A stretch of 64,000 nt of DNA from Janibacter cremeus. Lineage in GTDB: Bacteria > Actinomycetota > Actinomycetes > Actinomycetales > Dermatophilaceae. The first letter of the stretch is position 1, and every line of letters starts with the position of its first letter. Positions 27,744-36,947 of this stretch are shown in pieces. Position numbers and translations under genes: made by a program. Location of the stretch: positions 1,364,001 to 1,428,000 of the forward strand of contig NZ_CP115184.1 of NCBI RefSeq assembly GCF_029395675.1, in the 5' to 3' direction. The notes under the pieces were generated by a model. It did no database searches. It saw only the letters and a program-made list of their open reading frames with translations, and was not told the DNA's origin.

Positions 27744-28678
27744 GGCGTCCATTCTGCAGGAGGATGCCGGGTCGGCCGTCCGGCGAGGGCGGTGGCCGTC
27801 TCCGCCAGGCCCGGGTCCGCGGCGTCGCGCCACTCGACCCGGTGGTCGGGCCGCCACCACGACTCCTGCCGTCGGGCATAACGGCGGGTGGCCTGCGCGG
27901 TCTGCGCGATCGCCTCCTCGCGGGTGATCCGGCCGTCGAGCTCGGCCAGCGCCTGCGAGTAGCCGATGGCCCGCGACGCCGTGCGCCCGCGACGCAACCC
28001 GGCGGCATCGAGCGCGCTCACCTCCTCGAGCAACCCGTCCGCCCACATCCGTGCGGCGCGGCGCTCGATCCGCGTGGTCAGCGCGTCCCAGTCGTCGCGC
28101 AGACCGATGACGAGCGAAGGGCGTCGGTAGCGCTTCGTCGGTGCCGTCGCCGAGAAGGGACGGCCGGTGATCTCCACGACCTCGAGGGCACGGATGATCC
28201 GGCGGATGTTGTTGGCCTGGATCGCCTCGGCGGCGGCCGGGTCCACGGAGCGCAGCCGGGCGCGCAGTGCGGCCACGCCCCCTTCGCCCTCCGCCTCGGC
28301 CTCGAGCCGGGCCCGCACGGTCGGGTCCGTCGGCGGGATCTCCAAGTGGTCCAGCGCGGCGCGCACGTACAGACCCGACCCGCCGGCGAGCACGGGCAGC
28401 CGCCCACGGGCGAGCACCTCGGCGATGGCCGTCTCGGCCCGCTCCTGGTAGTCGGCGAGGGTGGCCTCGTCGGTGACCTCGAGGACGTCGAGGACGTGGT
28501 GGGCGATCCCGCGCCGCTCGTCGACGGGCAGTTTGTTCGTCCCGATGTCCATGCCCCGGTATAGCTGCATGGCATCGGCGTTGACGACCTCACCCCCGAG
28601 CGACTCGGCCAGGTCGAGCGCCAGGTCGGACTTGCCGGTGGCCGTGGCCCCGACGACGGCGATGACCTGCGGGATCAC
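27740..28678 (-). CDS. miaA: tRNA dimethylallyltransferase
   Basis: 312 aa enzyme that adds the dimethylallyl group to A37 of tRNAs reading UNN codons. P-loop VVGATATGKSDLALDLA near residue 10, NADAMQLYRGMDIGTNK, and the conserved GGSGLYVRAALD and GYSQALAELDG segments. The GTG at 28678 overlaps the def TGA. The partner MiaB, which methylthiolates the same base, is encoded nearby at 30128-31666. Confidence 0.96.
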   Translation of the reverse strand: MIPQVIAVVGATATGKSDLALDLAESLGGEVVNADAMQLYRGMDIGTNKLPVDERRGIAHHVLDVLEVTDEATLADYQERAETAIAEVLARGRLPVLAGGSGLYVRAALDHLEIPPTDPTVRARLEAEAEGEGGVAALRARLRSVDPAAAEAIQANNIRRIIRALEVVEITGRPFSATAPTKRYRRPSLVIGLRDDWDALTTRIERRAARMWADGLLEEVSALDAAGLRRGRTASRAIGYSQALAELDGRITREEAIAQTAQATRRYARRQESWWRPDHRVEWRDAADPGLAETATALAGRPTRHPPAEWTP

Positions 28679-29271
28679 AGGCTCTCGTCGGACTCCTCGT
28701 CGTGGCCGAAGGGGTCCGGGCCCTCGCCGGGCGTCCACGTCAGCCCCGGGACGCCCCACTCCTCGGCCCTGACGATCTTCTTCGCCTTCTTCTTCCACTT
28801 CTCGTTCAGCCGGTCGACGTAGAGGAAGCCGTTGAGGTGGTCGTACTCGTGCTGCATGCACCGCGCGAACCATCCCGTCGCGGTGAAGGAGAGCTCGTTG
28901 CCGTCCACGTCGTAGCCGGTGACCTCGGCCCGCTCACCGCGGCGAAGGGGGAAGGAGTACCCGGGCACGGACAGGCAGCCCTCGGACTCGTGGTCGCGAT
29001 CGGGCTCCCCCACGGCCGGCTTGGTGGGCTTCACGAAGGGGTTGATGATGTGACCGCGGCTCGGCACGCCGTCCTCGTTGGCCATGTCCCAGGTGAAGAC
29101 GCGCAGGCCGACCCCGATCTGCGGGGCGGCCAGACCGACGCCGTGCGCCGCGTCCTGGGTCTCGTGCATGTCCGCGATGAGCGTGCGCAACGACTCGTCG
29201 TACTCGGTGATCGGCTCCGCCCGGGTGTGCAGGACCGGCTCACCGTAGATGGTGATGGGGTGGATGGTCAT
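28675..29271 (-). CDS. def: Peptide deformylase
   Basis: 198 aa iron/zinc hydrolase removing N-formyl from nascent proteins. All three motifs are present: GVGLAAPQIG, EGCLSVPGY and the metal-binding QHEYDHLNG. The acidic C-terminal tail (DPFGHDEESDESL) is an extension beyond the core. The ATG at 29271 is preferred because it starts a typical MTIHPITIYGEPVL N-terminus. It begins the def-miaA-dapF operon; def inside this cluster is not the usual location. Confidence 0.95.
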   Translation of the reverse strand: MTIHPITIYGEPVLHTRAEPITEYDESLRTLIADMHETQDAAHGVGLAAPQIGVGLRVFTWDMANEDGVPSRGHIINPFVKPTKPAVGEPDRDHESEGCLSVPGYSFPLRRGERAEVTGYDVDGNELSFTATGWFARCMQHEYDHLNGFLYVDRLNEKWKKKAKKIVRAEEWGVPGLTWTPGEGPDPFGHDEESDESL

Positions 29272-29306
29272 GAGCGGTATCTTCTCGCACTGCCCACCCA
29301 TGACGA

Positions 29307-29340
29307 AGCCGGGGCCGGCTCAGGGGCGCCGGCCCCGGCT
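29307..29340 (-). terminator. Perfect 13-bp GC hairpin after the YceI gene
   Basis: AGCCGGGGCCGGC and GCCGGCCCCGGCT pair around an 8-nt loop. It lies between the YceI stop (29360) and the def start (29271), both on the minus strand, and should stop read-through into def. Confidence 0.7.
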
Positions 29341-29359
29341 CCGCGGGGGTGTCGGGAAC

Positions 29360-29923
29360 TCAGGCCTTGATGGCGGAGATCTCGAGGTTGAGGGTGATCT
29401 TCTTCGAGACGAGGACGCCGCCGGTCTCGAGCGCGGCGTTCCAGGTCAGGCCCCAGTCCTCACGGTCGACCGAGGTGACGGCGGTGAAGCCGGCGCGGAC
29501 GTTGCCGAAGGGGTCCTGGGCGGTGCCGTCGTAGGTGGCCTGGAGGGCGACCTCCTTGGTGACACCCTTGATCGTCAGGTCGCCGACGAGGTCGAAGTTG
29601 CTGCCGGAGACGTCCTGGACGCGCTTGGCGACGAAGGTGATCTCCGGGTACTGCTCGACGTCGAAGAAGTCCTCCGACTTCAGGTGGCCGTCACGGTCCG
29701 CGGAGCCGGTGTCGACGGAGGCGGTCTTCATCGTGGCGTTGGCCGTCGAGTCGGCGAAGTTCTCGGCGATCTCGATGGTGCCCTCGAGGTCGCGGAAGTA
29801 GCCGCGGACCTTGGTGACCATGGCGTGGCGGGCGACGAAGCCGACCTCGGTGTGGCTCGGGTCGATCGTGTACGTGCCGGTGGCGAGGTCCTGCAGGGTG
29901 GTGGCGGTGCTGACGTCGGTCAT
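29360..29923 (-). CDS. YceI family protein (lipocalin-like isoprenoid-binding fold)
   Basis: 187 aa, no signal peptide. Begins TYTIDPSHTEVGFVARHAM and continues with VRGYFRDLEGTIEIAEN and SEDFFDVEQYPEITFVAKR, the standard YceI pattern. The family folds as a lipocalin-like barrel that binds polyprenyl chains; the physiological role is unclear. A strong promoter is visible: -35 TTGACG (30004-30009), 17-nt spacer, -10 TAATGT (29981-29986). Two inverted repeats overlap this promoter, so it is likely repressed by a MarR-type protein. Confidence 0.93.
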   Translation of the reverse strand: MTDVSTATTLQDLATGTYTIDPSHTEVGFVARHAMVTKVRGYFRDLEGTIEIAENFADSTANATMKTASVDTGSADRDGHLKSEDFFDVEQYPEITFVAKRVQDVSGSNFDLVGDLTIKGVTKEVALQATYDGTAQDPFGNVRAGFTAVTSVDREDWGLTWNAALETGGVLVSKKITLNLEISAIKA

Positions 29924-29968
29924 GGGGAACTCCTTTGTGGGGGGTTGGACGGAGGCGGTTGGCCTGTC

Positions 29969-30010
29969 GTTGTGGGTACAACATTAGTGGATCATTGTTG
30001 AAACGTCAAC
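29969..30010 (-). promoter_or_regulatory. YceI gene promoter with two operator palindromes
   Basis: The -35 box TTGACG (30004-30009) and -10 box TAATGT (29981-29986) are 17 nt apart. GTTGA-N4-TCAAC (29997-30010) covers the -35, and GTTGT-N4-ACAAC (29969-29982) covers the -10 edge and start site. The TTGA-N-TCAA type repeat is typical of MarR-family sites. Confidence 0.75.
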
Positions 30011-30062
30011 TACTGCCTCGCGCCGAGCTCGCTCGGACTTCCGGTCGGTGCGGGGACACGGC

Positions 30063-30103
30063 GAAGGGGGTGGGTCACCCTTGACGGTGACCCACCCCCC
30101 TTC
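30063..30103 (-). terminator. Long hairpin after miaB
   Basis: A 15-bp stem (GAAGGGGGTGGGTCA and its complement with one extra C) and an 11-nt loop, just downstream of the miaB stop. It contains the CGAAGGGGG nonamer in both arms. Confidence 0.7.
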
Positions 30104-30127
30104 GTCGTGCGCGGCTGCGCCGAGCGG

Positions 30128-31666
30128 CTATGCGCCGCAGGCGGGCTCAGTGGCCGCGACGGGCTCGGGAGCACCGATGCGCGGCATCCCCAGGGAGACG
30201 CTCGGCTTGGCGACGGTCCCCTCGGCACCCTTGTCCTGCAGGGCCGCCCACGCGTCACCGCCCTTCGTCCGGCGCACGGAGAAGGCTCCGCCCTCGAGCG
30301 CGGAGTCCGCGACGAGGTGGTGCGGAGCGCCGTAGGTGACGCCGACGGTGACCATGTCGCCCGGACGCGGGCGCTCGGACTCGGGCAGGCCCTCCGGCAG
30401 GGCGAAGTGGACGAGCCGGTTGTCGCGGGCCCGGCCGCTCAGGCGGGCGGTCTCCCGGTCCTTGCGCCCCTCCCCCGTCGCGACGAGGACCTCGAGCTCG
30501 CGGCCCTCCTGCGCACGGTTGCCGGCCCAGGAGATCTCCTCCTGCACCTCGACCAGGCGCTCGTACCGGTCCTGCACGACCTCCTTGGGCACCTGGTCGG
30601 GCATCGTGGCCGCCGGCGTGCCGGGGCGGATGGAGTACTGGAAGGTGAAGGCGGAGGAGAAGCGGGACTCGCGCACCACGCGCAGCGTCTCGGCGAAGTC
30701 CTCCTCCGTCTCCCCCGGGAAGCCGACGATGATGTCGGTGGTGATCGCCGCGTCCGGGATCTGCTCGCGCACGCGGTCGAGGATCCCGAGGAACTTCGTG
30801 GAGCGGTAGCTGCGGCGCATCGCCTTGAGCACCCGGTCGGAGCCGGACTGCAGCGGCATGTGCAGGCTCGGCATGACGTTGGGCGTCTCGGCCATCGCGT
30901 CGATGACGTCGTCAGTGAAAGCGGCCGGGTGCGGGCTGGTGAAGCGCACCCGCTCCAGTCCCTCGATCTCGCCGCACGCGCGCAGCAGCTTGCCGAAGGC
31001 GTACCTGTCGCCGAACTCCACGCCGTAGCTGTTGACGTTCTGCCCCAGCAGCGTGACCTCGACGACGCCCTGGGCGACGAGCGCCTCGAGCTCGGCGAGG
31101 ATCTCGCCGGGGCGGCGGTCCTTCTCCTTGCCGCGCAGGGCGGGGACGATGCAGAAGGTGCACGTGTTGTTGCAGCCCACCGAGATCGACGTCCAGCCCG
31201 AGTAGGCGGAGTCGCGGCGCGTCGGCAGCGTCGAGGGGAAGGTCTCGAGCGACTCGAGGATCTCGACCTGCGCCTCCTCGTTGTGGCGCGCGCGGTCGAG
31301 CAGCGCGGGCAGCGAGCCGATGTTGTGCGTGCCGAAGACGACGTCGACCCACGGGGCCTTCTCGACGATCGTCGCGCGGTCCTTCTGCGCCATGCAGCCA
31401 CCGACGGCGATCTGCAGGTCGGGGTTGCGCTGCTTCAGGGGGCGGAGCATGCCGAGGTTGCCGTAGAGCTTGTTGTCGGCGTTCTCCCGCACCGCGCAGG
31501 TGTTGAAGACGACGACGTCGGCGACCTCGCCGCGGTCCTCGGTGGGCACGCTGGCGATGTCGGTGTACCCGGCGGTCTCGAGGAGGCCGGCGAGGCGTTC
31601 GGAGTCGTGGACGTTCATCTGGCACCCGTGGGTGCGCACGTCGTAGGTCTTGGGCGTTGCAGTCAT
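30128..31666 (-). CDS. miaB: tRNA-2-methylthio-N6-dimethylallyladenosine synthase
   Basis: 512 aa radical SAM methylthiotransferase. Order: UPF0004 domain with [21 protein letters not shown] and GGCMAQKD (three auxiliary-cluster cysteines), then the radical SAM triad [11 protein letters not shown], then a TRAM domain. It completes ms2i6A37 after MiaA. The ATG at 31666 has TACCCT (31676-31681) 9 nt upstream, compatible with a leaderless or very short leader. It is divergent from gluA. Confidence 0.96.
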   Translation of the reverse strand: MTATPKTYDVRTHGCQMNVHDSERLAGLLETAGYTDIASVPTEDRGEVADVVVFNTCAVRENADNKLYGNLGMLRPLKQRNPDLQIAVGGCMAQKDRATIVEKAPWVDVVFGTHNIGSLPALLDRARHNEEAQVEILESLETFPSTLPTRRDSAYSGWTSISVGCNNTCTFCIVPALRGKEKDRRPGEILAELEALVAQGVVEVTLLGQNVNSYGVEFGDRYAFGKLLRACGEIEGLERVRFTSPHPAAFTDDVIDAMAETPNVMPSLHMPLQSGSDRVLKAMRRSYRSTKFLGILDRVREQIPDAAITTDIIVGFPGETEEDFAETLRVVRESRFSSAFTFQYSIRPGTPAATMPDQVPKEVVQDRYERLVEVQEEISWAGNRAQEGRELEVLVATGEGRKDRETARLSGRARDNRLVHFALPEGLPESERPRPGDMVTVGVTYGAPHHLVADSALEGGAFSVRRTKGGDAWAALQDKGAEGTVAKPSVSLGMPRIGAPEPVAATEPACGA

Positions 31667-31798
31667 GGCCCCACAAGGGTACGTCCGGGCGAAGGGGGGA
31701 CCACACCCCTCCGGAGGATCCGGCCCGCAGGCAAAGGATTCATCACGAAGACGCGCCGGGACCCCACCGGTGTCCTGCGTCACGTTAGGTTTGCCCGC

Positions 31799-32575
31799 AT
31801 GACCGTCACCCCACCCGAGAGCATGACCGCTGCCCGAGGCGAGCCACTCGTGGTGCTCGACGACGTGCAGAAGTGGTTCGGGGACCTCCACGTCCTGCAG
31901 GACATCGACCTCTCGATCAAGCGCGGCGAGGTCGTCGTCGTCATCGGCCCCTCCGGGTCGGGCAAGTCCACCCTGTGCCGCGCCATCAACCGTCTCGAGC
32001 CGATCGAGTCCGGCACCATCACCCTCGACGGGCAGGCGCTGCCCCAGGAGGGCAAGGCCCTGGCCCGGCTGCGTGCCGAGGTCGGCATGGTCTTCCAGAG
32101 CTTCAACCTCTTCGCCCACAAGACGATCCTGCAGAACGTCACCCTCGGACCGATCAAGGTCCTGGGCCAGAGCAAGGCGGACGCGGACAAGCGGGCCAAG
32201 GAGCTGCTCAACCGCGTCGGCATCGCCGAGCAGGCCGACAAGTACCCGGCCCAGCTCTCCGGCGGCCAGCAGCAACGCGTCGCCATCGCGCGGGCCCTGG
32301 CGATGGAGCCGAAGGTGATGCTCTTCGACGAGCCGACGTCCGCACTGGACCCGGAGATGATCAAGGAGGTCGTCGACGTCATGGTCGACCTCGCCGAGCT
32401 CGGCATGACCATGGTCGTCGTCACCCACGAGATGGGCTTCGCCCGCACCGCCGCCGACCGCGTCATCTTCATGGCCGACGGACGCATCGTCGAGGAGAAC
32501 ACCCCGACCGAGTTCTTCACCAACCCCCAGTCCGATCGCGCCAAGGACTTCCTCGGCAAGATCCTCGAGCACTGA
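31799..32575 (+). CDS. gluA: Glutamate ABC transporter ATP-binding protein
   Basis: 258 aa ABC ATPase of the polar amino acid type. Walker [11 protein letters not shown]-loop [12 protein letters not shown], signature [12 protein letters not shown], Walker [14 protein letters not shown]-loop VTHEMGFA. It energises the uptake system encoded by the next three genes. The ATG at 31799 is preceded by TAGGTT (31786-31791) with a 7-nt gap, so a leaderless start is likely; an alternative ATG lies 24 nt downstream. Assignment to glutamate rests on the gluABCD order next to miaB and recX, as in Corynebacterium and Streptomyces. Confidence 0.92.
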   Translation: MTVTPPESMTAARGEPLVVLDDVQKWFGDLHVLQDIDLSIKRGEVVVVIGPSGSGKSTLCRAINRLEPIESGTITLDGQALPQEGKALARLRAEVGMVFQSFNLFAHKTILQNVTLGPIKVLGQSKADADKRAKELLNRVGIAEQADKYPAQLSGGQQQRVAIARALAMEPKVMLFDEPTSALDPEMIKEVVDVMVDLAELGMTMVVVTHEMGFARTAADRVIFMADGRIVEENTPTEFFTNPQSDRAKDFLGKILEH

Positions 32576-32634
32576 GACCACCACCGCAACGCCACACAGC
32601 TCGAACGCGAGCACGGAGGGAAAGAGGAAGACCC

Positions 32635-33513
32635 ATGGCACTGAAGAAGACCAAGGCCTTCGCCACGATGGCCGCCCTGGCACTGACACTGGCCGCCTGC
32701 GGCGGCGGGGGAGGCGACGACGTCGCCGTCGAGGACAGCCCCGAGTTCGACTCTGGCACCACCATGGCCGAGCTCGCCGACGCGGGGAAGGTCACCATCG
32801 GCGTGAAGTTCGACCAGCCCGGTATCGGCTACATGCCGCCCGGCGCCGACGTGCCCGAGGGCTTCGACATCGAGATGGCCAAGATCGTCGCCGGCAAGCT
32901 CGGCATCGCGCCCGAGGACATCACCTGGAAGGAGACGGTCTCCGACAACCGCGAGCCCTTCCTGGAGAACGGCACCGTCGACCTCGTCCTCGCCTCCTAC
33001 TCGATCACCCCGGAGCGTCGCGAGGTCGTCGGCCAGGCAGGCCCCTACTACGTGACCGGGCAGCAGCTGCTCGTGCGCGAGGAGGACAAGGACAAGATCA
33101 CCGGCCCCGATGACCTCGAGGGCGTCAAGACCTGCTCCGTGACGGGCTCGACGTCCATCAAGACCGTCGAGGAGGAGTTCGGGGCGGAGCCGGTGCCCTT
33201 CGACACCTACTCCGCGTGCGTGACGCAGCTGGAGAACGGCTCGGTCGACGTGGTCACCACCGATGGCGCGATCCTCCTCGGCTACGCCGCCGAGACCCCC
33301 GACGAGCTCGAGGTCGTCGGCGAGGCGTTCAGCGAGGAGCGCTACGGCATCGGGTTCCAGAAGGACGACGCCGAGATGTGCGAGTTCCTCACCACCACGC
33401 TGACCGACTCCTTCGAGGACGGCTCGTACGACGAGGCCTTCCAGAGCACGCTGGGCGAGTCCGGTGTCGAGACGCCGGAGCCCCCGGCCGTCGACGAGGG
33501 CTGCACGGCCTGA
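32635..33513 (+). CDS. gluB: Glutamate-binding lipoprotein
   Basis: 292 aa solute-binding protein family 3. Signal peptide with lipobox LAAC and lipidated Cys22, followed by a Gly/Asp linker. The mature part has [15 protein letters not shown] and [16 protein letters not shown], typical of amino acid binding proteins, and two cysteines that may pair. A GGAGG-type Shine-Dalgarno lies upstream of ATG 32635. A very stable hairpin follows the stop, which would raise the level of this protein over the permeases. Confidence 0.92.
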   Translation: MALKKTKAFATMAALALTLAACGGGGGDDVAVEDSPEFDSGTTMAELADAGKVTIGVKFDQPGIGYMPPGADVPEGFDIEMAKIVAGKLGIAPEDITWKETVSDNREPFLENGTVDLVLASYSITPERREVVGQAGPYYVTGQQLLVREEDKDKITGPDDLEGVKTCSVTGSTSIKTVEEEFGAEPVPFDTYSACVTQLENGSVDVVTTDGAILLGYAAETPDELEVVGEAFSEERYGIGFQKDDAEMCEFLTTTLTDSFEDGSYDEAFQSTLGESGVETPEPPAVDEGCTA

Positions 33514-33520
33514 CCGGAAA

Positions 33521-33584
33521 GGCTCCTCGCCGGGCCGGGGCCGACCGGACGCGTCATTCCCCGGCCCCGGCCCGACGAGGAGCC
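33521..33584 (+). terminator. Attenuator/stability hairpin between gluB and gluC
   Basis: Arms 33521-33543 and 33562-33584 pair over 23 positions with a single mismatch and an 18-nt loop. It sits within the operon, so partial termination or 3'-end protection of the gluB message is the probable use. Confidence 0.75.
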
Positions 33585-33621
33585 CTGACCCAGCCCATCC
33601 CGAGGCCGCGAGAGGACGTCC

Positions 33622-34275
33622 GTGGGTCCTGAATACTTCTCCGAGTTGATCTCCAGACTTGCTGATGGGTTCGTGGTGACCCTCCAGCTGCTCGGATGGT
33701 CGCTGCTCTTCTCGACGATCATCGGCACGGCGCTCGGCGCCATGCGGGTCTCGCCCCTCGCGCCGTTGCGAGCGTTCGGCACCGCCTACGTCAACATCTT
33801 CCGGAACACGCCGCTCGTGGTGCTCTTCCTCATCGTGGTCGTGGGCCTGCCCGGCATCGGCTTCCTGCCCAGCTTCTTCTGGCGCGCGGTGATGGCGCTG
33901 TCCCTCTACACCGCGGCCTTCGTGTGCGAGTGCGTGCGCTCGGGAGTGAACACGGTCGAAGCCGGGCAGGCCGAGGCCGCCCGATCGATCGGGATGGACT
34001 TCGGGCAGTCGCTGCGCTTCGTCGTCCTCCCCCAGGCCTTCCGCGCGGTCATCCCGCCACTGGCCAGCGTCTACATCGCCCTGACGAAGAACACCTCGGT
34101 GGCGGCCGTCTTCGGCATCACCGAGGCGACCTACCAGCTGAGCAACCTCATCCGGGACTTCCCGGGGTCTCTGTGGGTCAACTTCATCGGTATCGCACTG
34201 GGCTACATCCTCATCGTGGCGGTGATCTCGGCGATCGCCAACATGTTCGAGCGCCGAGTGGGGGTGGCGGCATGA
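33622..34275 (+). CDS. gluC: Glutamate ABC transporter permease
   Basis: 217 aa, about five TM helices, His/Glu/Gln/Arg/opine permease family. The EAA-type loop is EAGQAEAARSIGMDFGQSL, which docks the ATPase. The GTG at 33622 follows the hairpin; the stop overlaps gluD (ATGA). It forms the channel with GluD. Confidence 0.92.
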   Translation: MGPEYFSELISRLADGFVVTLQLLGWSLLFSTIIGTALGAMRVSPLAPLRAFGTAYVNIFRNTPLVVLFLIVVVGLPGIGFLPSFFWRAVMALSLYTAAFVCECVRSGVNTVEAGQAEAARSIGMDFGQSLRFVVLPQAFRAVIPPLASVYIALTKNTSVAAVFGITEATYQLSNLIRDFPGSLWVNFIGIALGYILIVAVISAIANMFERRVGVAA

Positions 34276-35114
34276 GTACCGTCCTCTTCGACACTCCCGG
34301 CCCGCGCGCCCTCGCCCGACAGCGGATCTACACGGTCATCACAGCCGTGGTCCTGGGCGCTCTGCTGGCCGCGGCACTGTGGCAGCTGTGGACCAAGGAG
34401 ATGATCACTCCCGACCAGTGGGTGGCCTTCACCGAGCCCCGGATCCTCGTGGCCCTCCTCGAGGAACTGGTCGTCGCTACCCTCGCCGGCGCTGCCGTCG
34501 CGATCGTGCTCGCCGTCGCCTTCGGGGCGGTCTTCGCCGCGGGGCGTCTCGCCGACCCGGCGTGGATCCGCCTCCCGTGCTGGGCCGTCATCGAGTTCTT
34601 CCGGGCTGTGCCACTCCTTCTGATGATCTACGTTCTGTTCTACGGGTTCGGCAGCACCCTGGGCACCTTCTGGTCGCTCGTCCTCGCCCTCATGCTCTAC
34701 AACGGGTCGGTCCTCGCGGAGATCTTCCGTGCCGGGATCCAGGCCGTCCCCAAGGGGCAGAGCGAGGCCGCATATGCCATCGGGATGACGAAGTCCCAGG
34801 TCTTGGTCCAGATCCTCGCGCCCCAGGCCCTGCGCTCGATGCTGCCGGCCATCATCAGCCAGTGCGTCGTCGCGCTGAAGGACACGACCCTCGGCTTCGC
34901 CATCGGTGCATCCGGGATCGTCGACGTCGGGGAGCGGATCTACCTCGCCAGGGTGTACGACAACCCGTTTGCGGTGGGCATCGTGCTCGCCGCGGTCTTC
35001 ATCGTCATCAACTACAGCCTCTCGAGGCTGGCGGTCTACCTCGAGAGCCGGATGCGTCAACAGGGCACGCAAGCCGTCCACGTGAACGAGGCGGAGGAAG
35101 CACAACCGGCCTGA
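34272..35114 (+). CDS. gluD: Glutamate ABC transporter permease
   Basis: 280 aa. The N-terminal cytosolic and TM1 region is followed by the permease core with FFRAVPLLLMIYVLFYGFG and the EAA-like loop PKGQSEAAYAIGMTKSQVL. The C-terminal tail is hydrophilic. The ATG at 34272 overlaps the gluC TGA. It is the last gene of gluABCD, ending 65 nt before the convergent transglutaminase gene. Confidence 0.93.
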   Translation: MSTVLFDTPGPRALARQRIYTVITAVVLGALLAAALWQLWTKEMITPDQWVAFTEPRILVALLEELVVATLAGAAVAIVLAVAFGAVFAAGRLADPAWIRLPCWAVIEFFRAVPLLLMIYVLFYGFGSTLGTFWSLVLALMLYNGSVLAEIFRAGIQAVPKGQSEAAYAIGMTKSQVLVQILAPQALRSMLPAIISQCVVALKDTTLGFAIGASGIVDVGERIYLARVYDNPFAVGIVLAAVFIVINYSLSRLAVYLESRMRQQGTQAVHVNEAEEAQPA

Positions 35115-35139
35115 TCGGGTCGCTCCTGCTCCCCGTCCA

Positions 35140-35169
35140 CCGCCGCCACTGCCCGGGCTCGTGCGGCGG
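35140..35169. terminator. Candidate bidirectional terminator
   Basis: CCGCCGC (35140-35146) and GCGGCGG (35163-35169) pair around a 16-nt loop in the gap between gluD and the transglutaminase-like gene, which converge. Confidence 0.4.
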
Positions 35170-35178
35170 CCATGGTGG

Positions 35179-36030
35179 TCAGCCCAGGCGCGTGTAGGTG
35201 ATCTCGAGGTCGAGCTCCTCCAGCGGCGGCCCGACGAACATGCCGCGGAAGGGCGAGACGTCGTCGTAGTCCCGGCCCCGGCCGAGGATCACGTGGTTGA
35301 GCCCCACCGAGCCCGGGTTGGTCGGGTCGATCGGGCGCCAGGCGCCGTCCCAGAACTCGACCCACGCATGGTTGCGGGCGACGACGCTCGTCCCCCGCGG
35401 GATCTCCCCGGCCTCGTCGGTGACGTAGCCGCTGACGTAGCGGGACGGGATACCGATCGAGCGCAGTCCACCGAGGGTGATGTGCGCGAAGTCCTGGCAG
35501 ACACCACGCCGCTGCTCCCACACCTCGGCCGCCGTCGACTGCCAGCCGGTGATGCCCGGCTCGTAGGTGAGGGCCTGGTACACCCGATCGGCCAAGGCCA
35601 GGGCCGCCGCTCGCGGCGTGGCCTCGTCGGCGACCTGCGCGGCGAGCTCGGCCACCTCTGCGGGAGGCGCGGTGCGCGGGGTCTGTGCCAGGAACTCGCT
35701 GAGCCGGTCCTGGGTGTCCGCGGAGCGCACCACCTCCCAGCCGCCGGCGTCCGACGCCTCCTCCGCGACGTCCGAGCGCTCGACGAGGCTGATGGCCTCG
35801 ATCTCGAGGACGTCGTGCGGGGACTGGGCCTCCATGGCCATGACCTGGGTGCCCCAGTGGTCCTCGTAGACATTGCTCCACGTGAGGGGGCGCACGCGGA
35901 TGCGCGCCTCGAGGGCCACCTGGCCCGGCTCGTCGACCGGGGTCATGCGCAGCTCGTTGTGCGAGGTGGAGACCTCGCCCTCGTAGCGCATCGTCGTGTG
36001 GTGGACGATGCGGTAGCGCCTGCTGCTCAT
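35179..36030 (-). CDS. Transglutaminase-like family protein
   Basis: 283 aa. An N-terminal beta domain (Bact_transglu_N; begins RRYRIVHHTTMRYEGEV) is followed by the transglutaminase-like protease fold. The triad is visible: Cys in RRGVCQDFAH, His in VARNHAWVEFW, Asp in WRPIDPTN. It is cytosolic (no signal). The ATG at 36030 overlaps the alpha-E gene TGA. Together with alpha-E and ATP-grasp proteins it forms a widely conserved but uncharacterised cluster proposed to make and cut amide bonds. Confidence 0.9.
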   Translation of the reverse strand: MSSRRYRIVHHTTMRYEGEVSTSHNELRMTPVDEPGQVALEARIRVRPLTWSNVYEDHWGTQVMAMEAQSPHDVLEIEAISLVERSDVAEEASDAGGWEVVRSADTQDRLSEFLAQTPRTAPPAEVAELAAQVADEATPRAAALALADRVYQALTYEPGITGWQSTAAEVWEQRRGVCQDFAHITLGGLRSIGIPSRYVSGYVTDEAGEIPRGTSVVARNHAWVEFWDGAWRPIDPTNPGSVGLNHVILGRGRDYDDVSPFRGMFVGPPLEELDLEITYTRLG

Positions 36031-36947
36031 ACGATCTCTCCCGTCCACTCCTGGACCGGCGCGGACATGAAGTACCGCGCGCCGACCGCGTCCGATGCCG
36101 CCATGACGGCCTCCTGGACCTCCTGCATCCGCTCCGGCAGGTCGCGCAGGACGACCTCCGGGTTGCTGAACTCGAGGGAGGTGCGGATGTGCCCGAGGAT
36201 GCGGCGGGCCTCGTCGGAGAAGCCGACCCGGTCCTTGTCCGGGGAGAGGACGATCAACCGGTCCTCGGCCTCCTTCAGCGCCGCGATGACCGAGCGTGGG
36301 AAGCGTCGGTCGAGGGTGAGGAAGGCCGCAGCCGTGCGGTCGGTGACGACCCCACGCATCGTGCGCAACATCGCCTGCTGCGCACCGCAGCTGGCCAGCA
36401 CCGATCCCCAGCCCGGACCGAAGTCGCTCGCACCCGTGGCGACCAGCCGTGCGGTCATGTCCGCCCGCTCGAGCGCCCGACCGAGGACGAGGAAGTCCCA
36501 GGCGTCGTCGTGGCTCATCGTCGTGTCCGCGAGGCCTCCGACGAGCGCCGCCCGCTCGCGCACCCACCCGAGGTGGTGCTGGGTCGCCCGGCCCGGCGTG
36601 AAGACGTTCCACCGGTGGTAGGTCGTGTTGACCGTCTCCCACATCTCCGTGGACACCGTCTCGCGGGCCCGGCGGGCGTTCTCCCTGGCCGAGTGCCACG
36701 ACCCGGAGATCGCGTTGGGGTTGGTCGCGTCGAAGACGAGCATCCGGCTGGTGCCGGTGTAGTCGACCTCGCCGACGTCGTCGTACCCCATGATCCCGCG
36801 CAGCACCATCGTGCAGGCCGTCTGCTCGTCGGTCGCGGGATCGTCGAGGAGCTGCAGGCGCAGCGTGTCGACGATGCGAGCGGTGCCGTCGGCCCGCTCG
36901 ACGTAGCGGCCGATCCAGAAGAGGGCATCGGCGATCCGGCTGAGCAT
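36027..36947 (-). CDS. Alpha-E domain-containing protein
   Basis: 306 aa all-helical protein of the alpha-E family. Starts MLSRIADALFWIGRYVERAD, the family hallmark, and contains FLVLGRALERADMTARL, a second helical repeat. No enzyme motif is known; a scaffold for the neighbouring ATP-grasp and transglutaminase proteins is proposed. Both ends overlap neighbours by ATGA. Confidence 0.93.
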   Translation of the reverse strand: MLSRIADALFWIGRYVERADGTARIVDTLRLQLLDDPATDEQTACTMVLRGIMGYDDVGEVDYTGTSRMLVFDATNPNAISGSWHSARENARRARETVSTEMWETVNTTYHRWNVFTPGRATQHHLGWVRERAALVGGLADTTMSHDDAWDFLVLGRALERADMTARLVATGASDFGPGWGSVLASCGAQQAMLRTMRGVVTDRTAAAFLTLDRRFPRSVIAALKEAEDRLIVLSPDKDRVGFSDEARRILGHIRTSLEFSNPEVVLRDLPERMQEVQEAVMAASDAVGARYFMSAPVQEWTGEIV

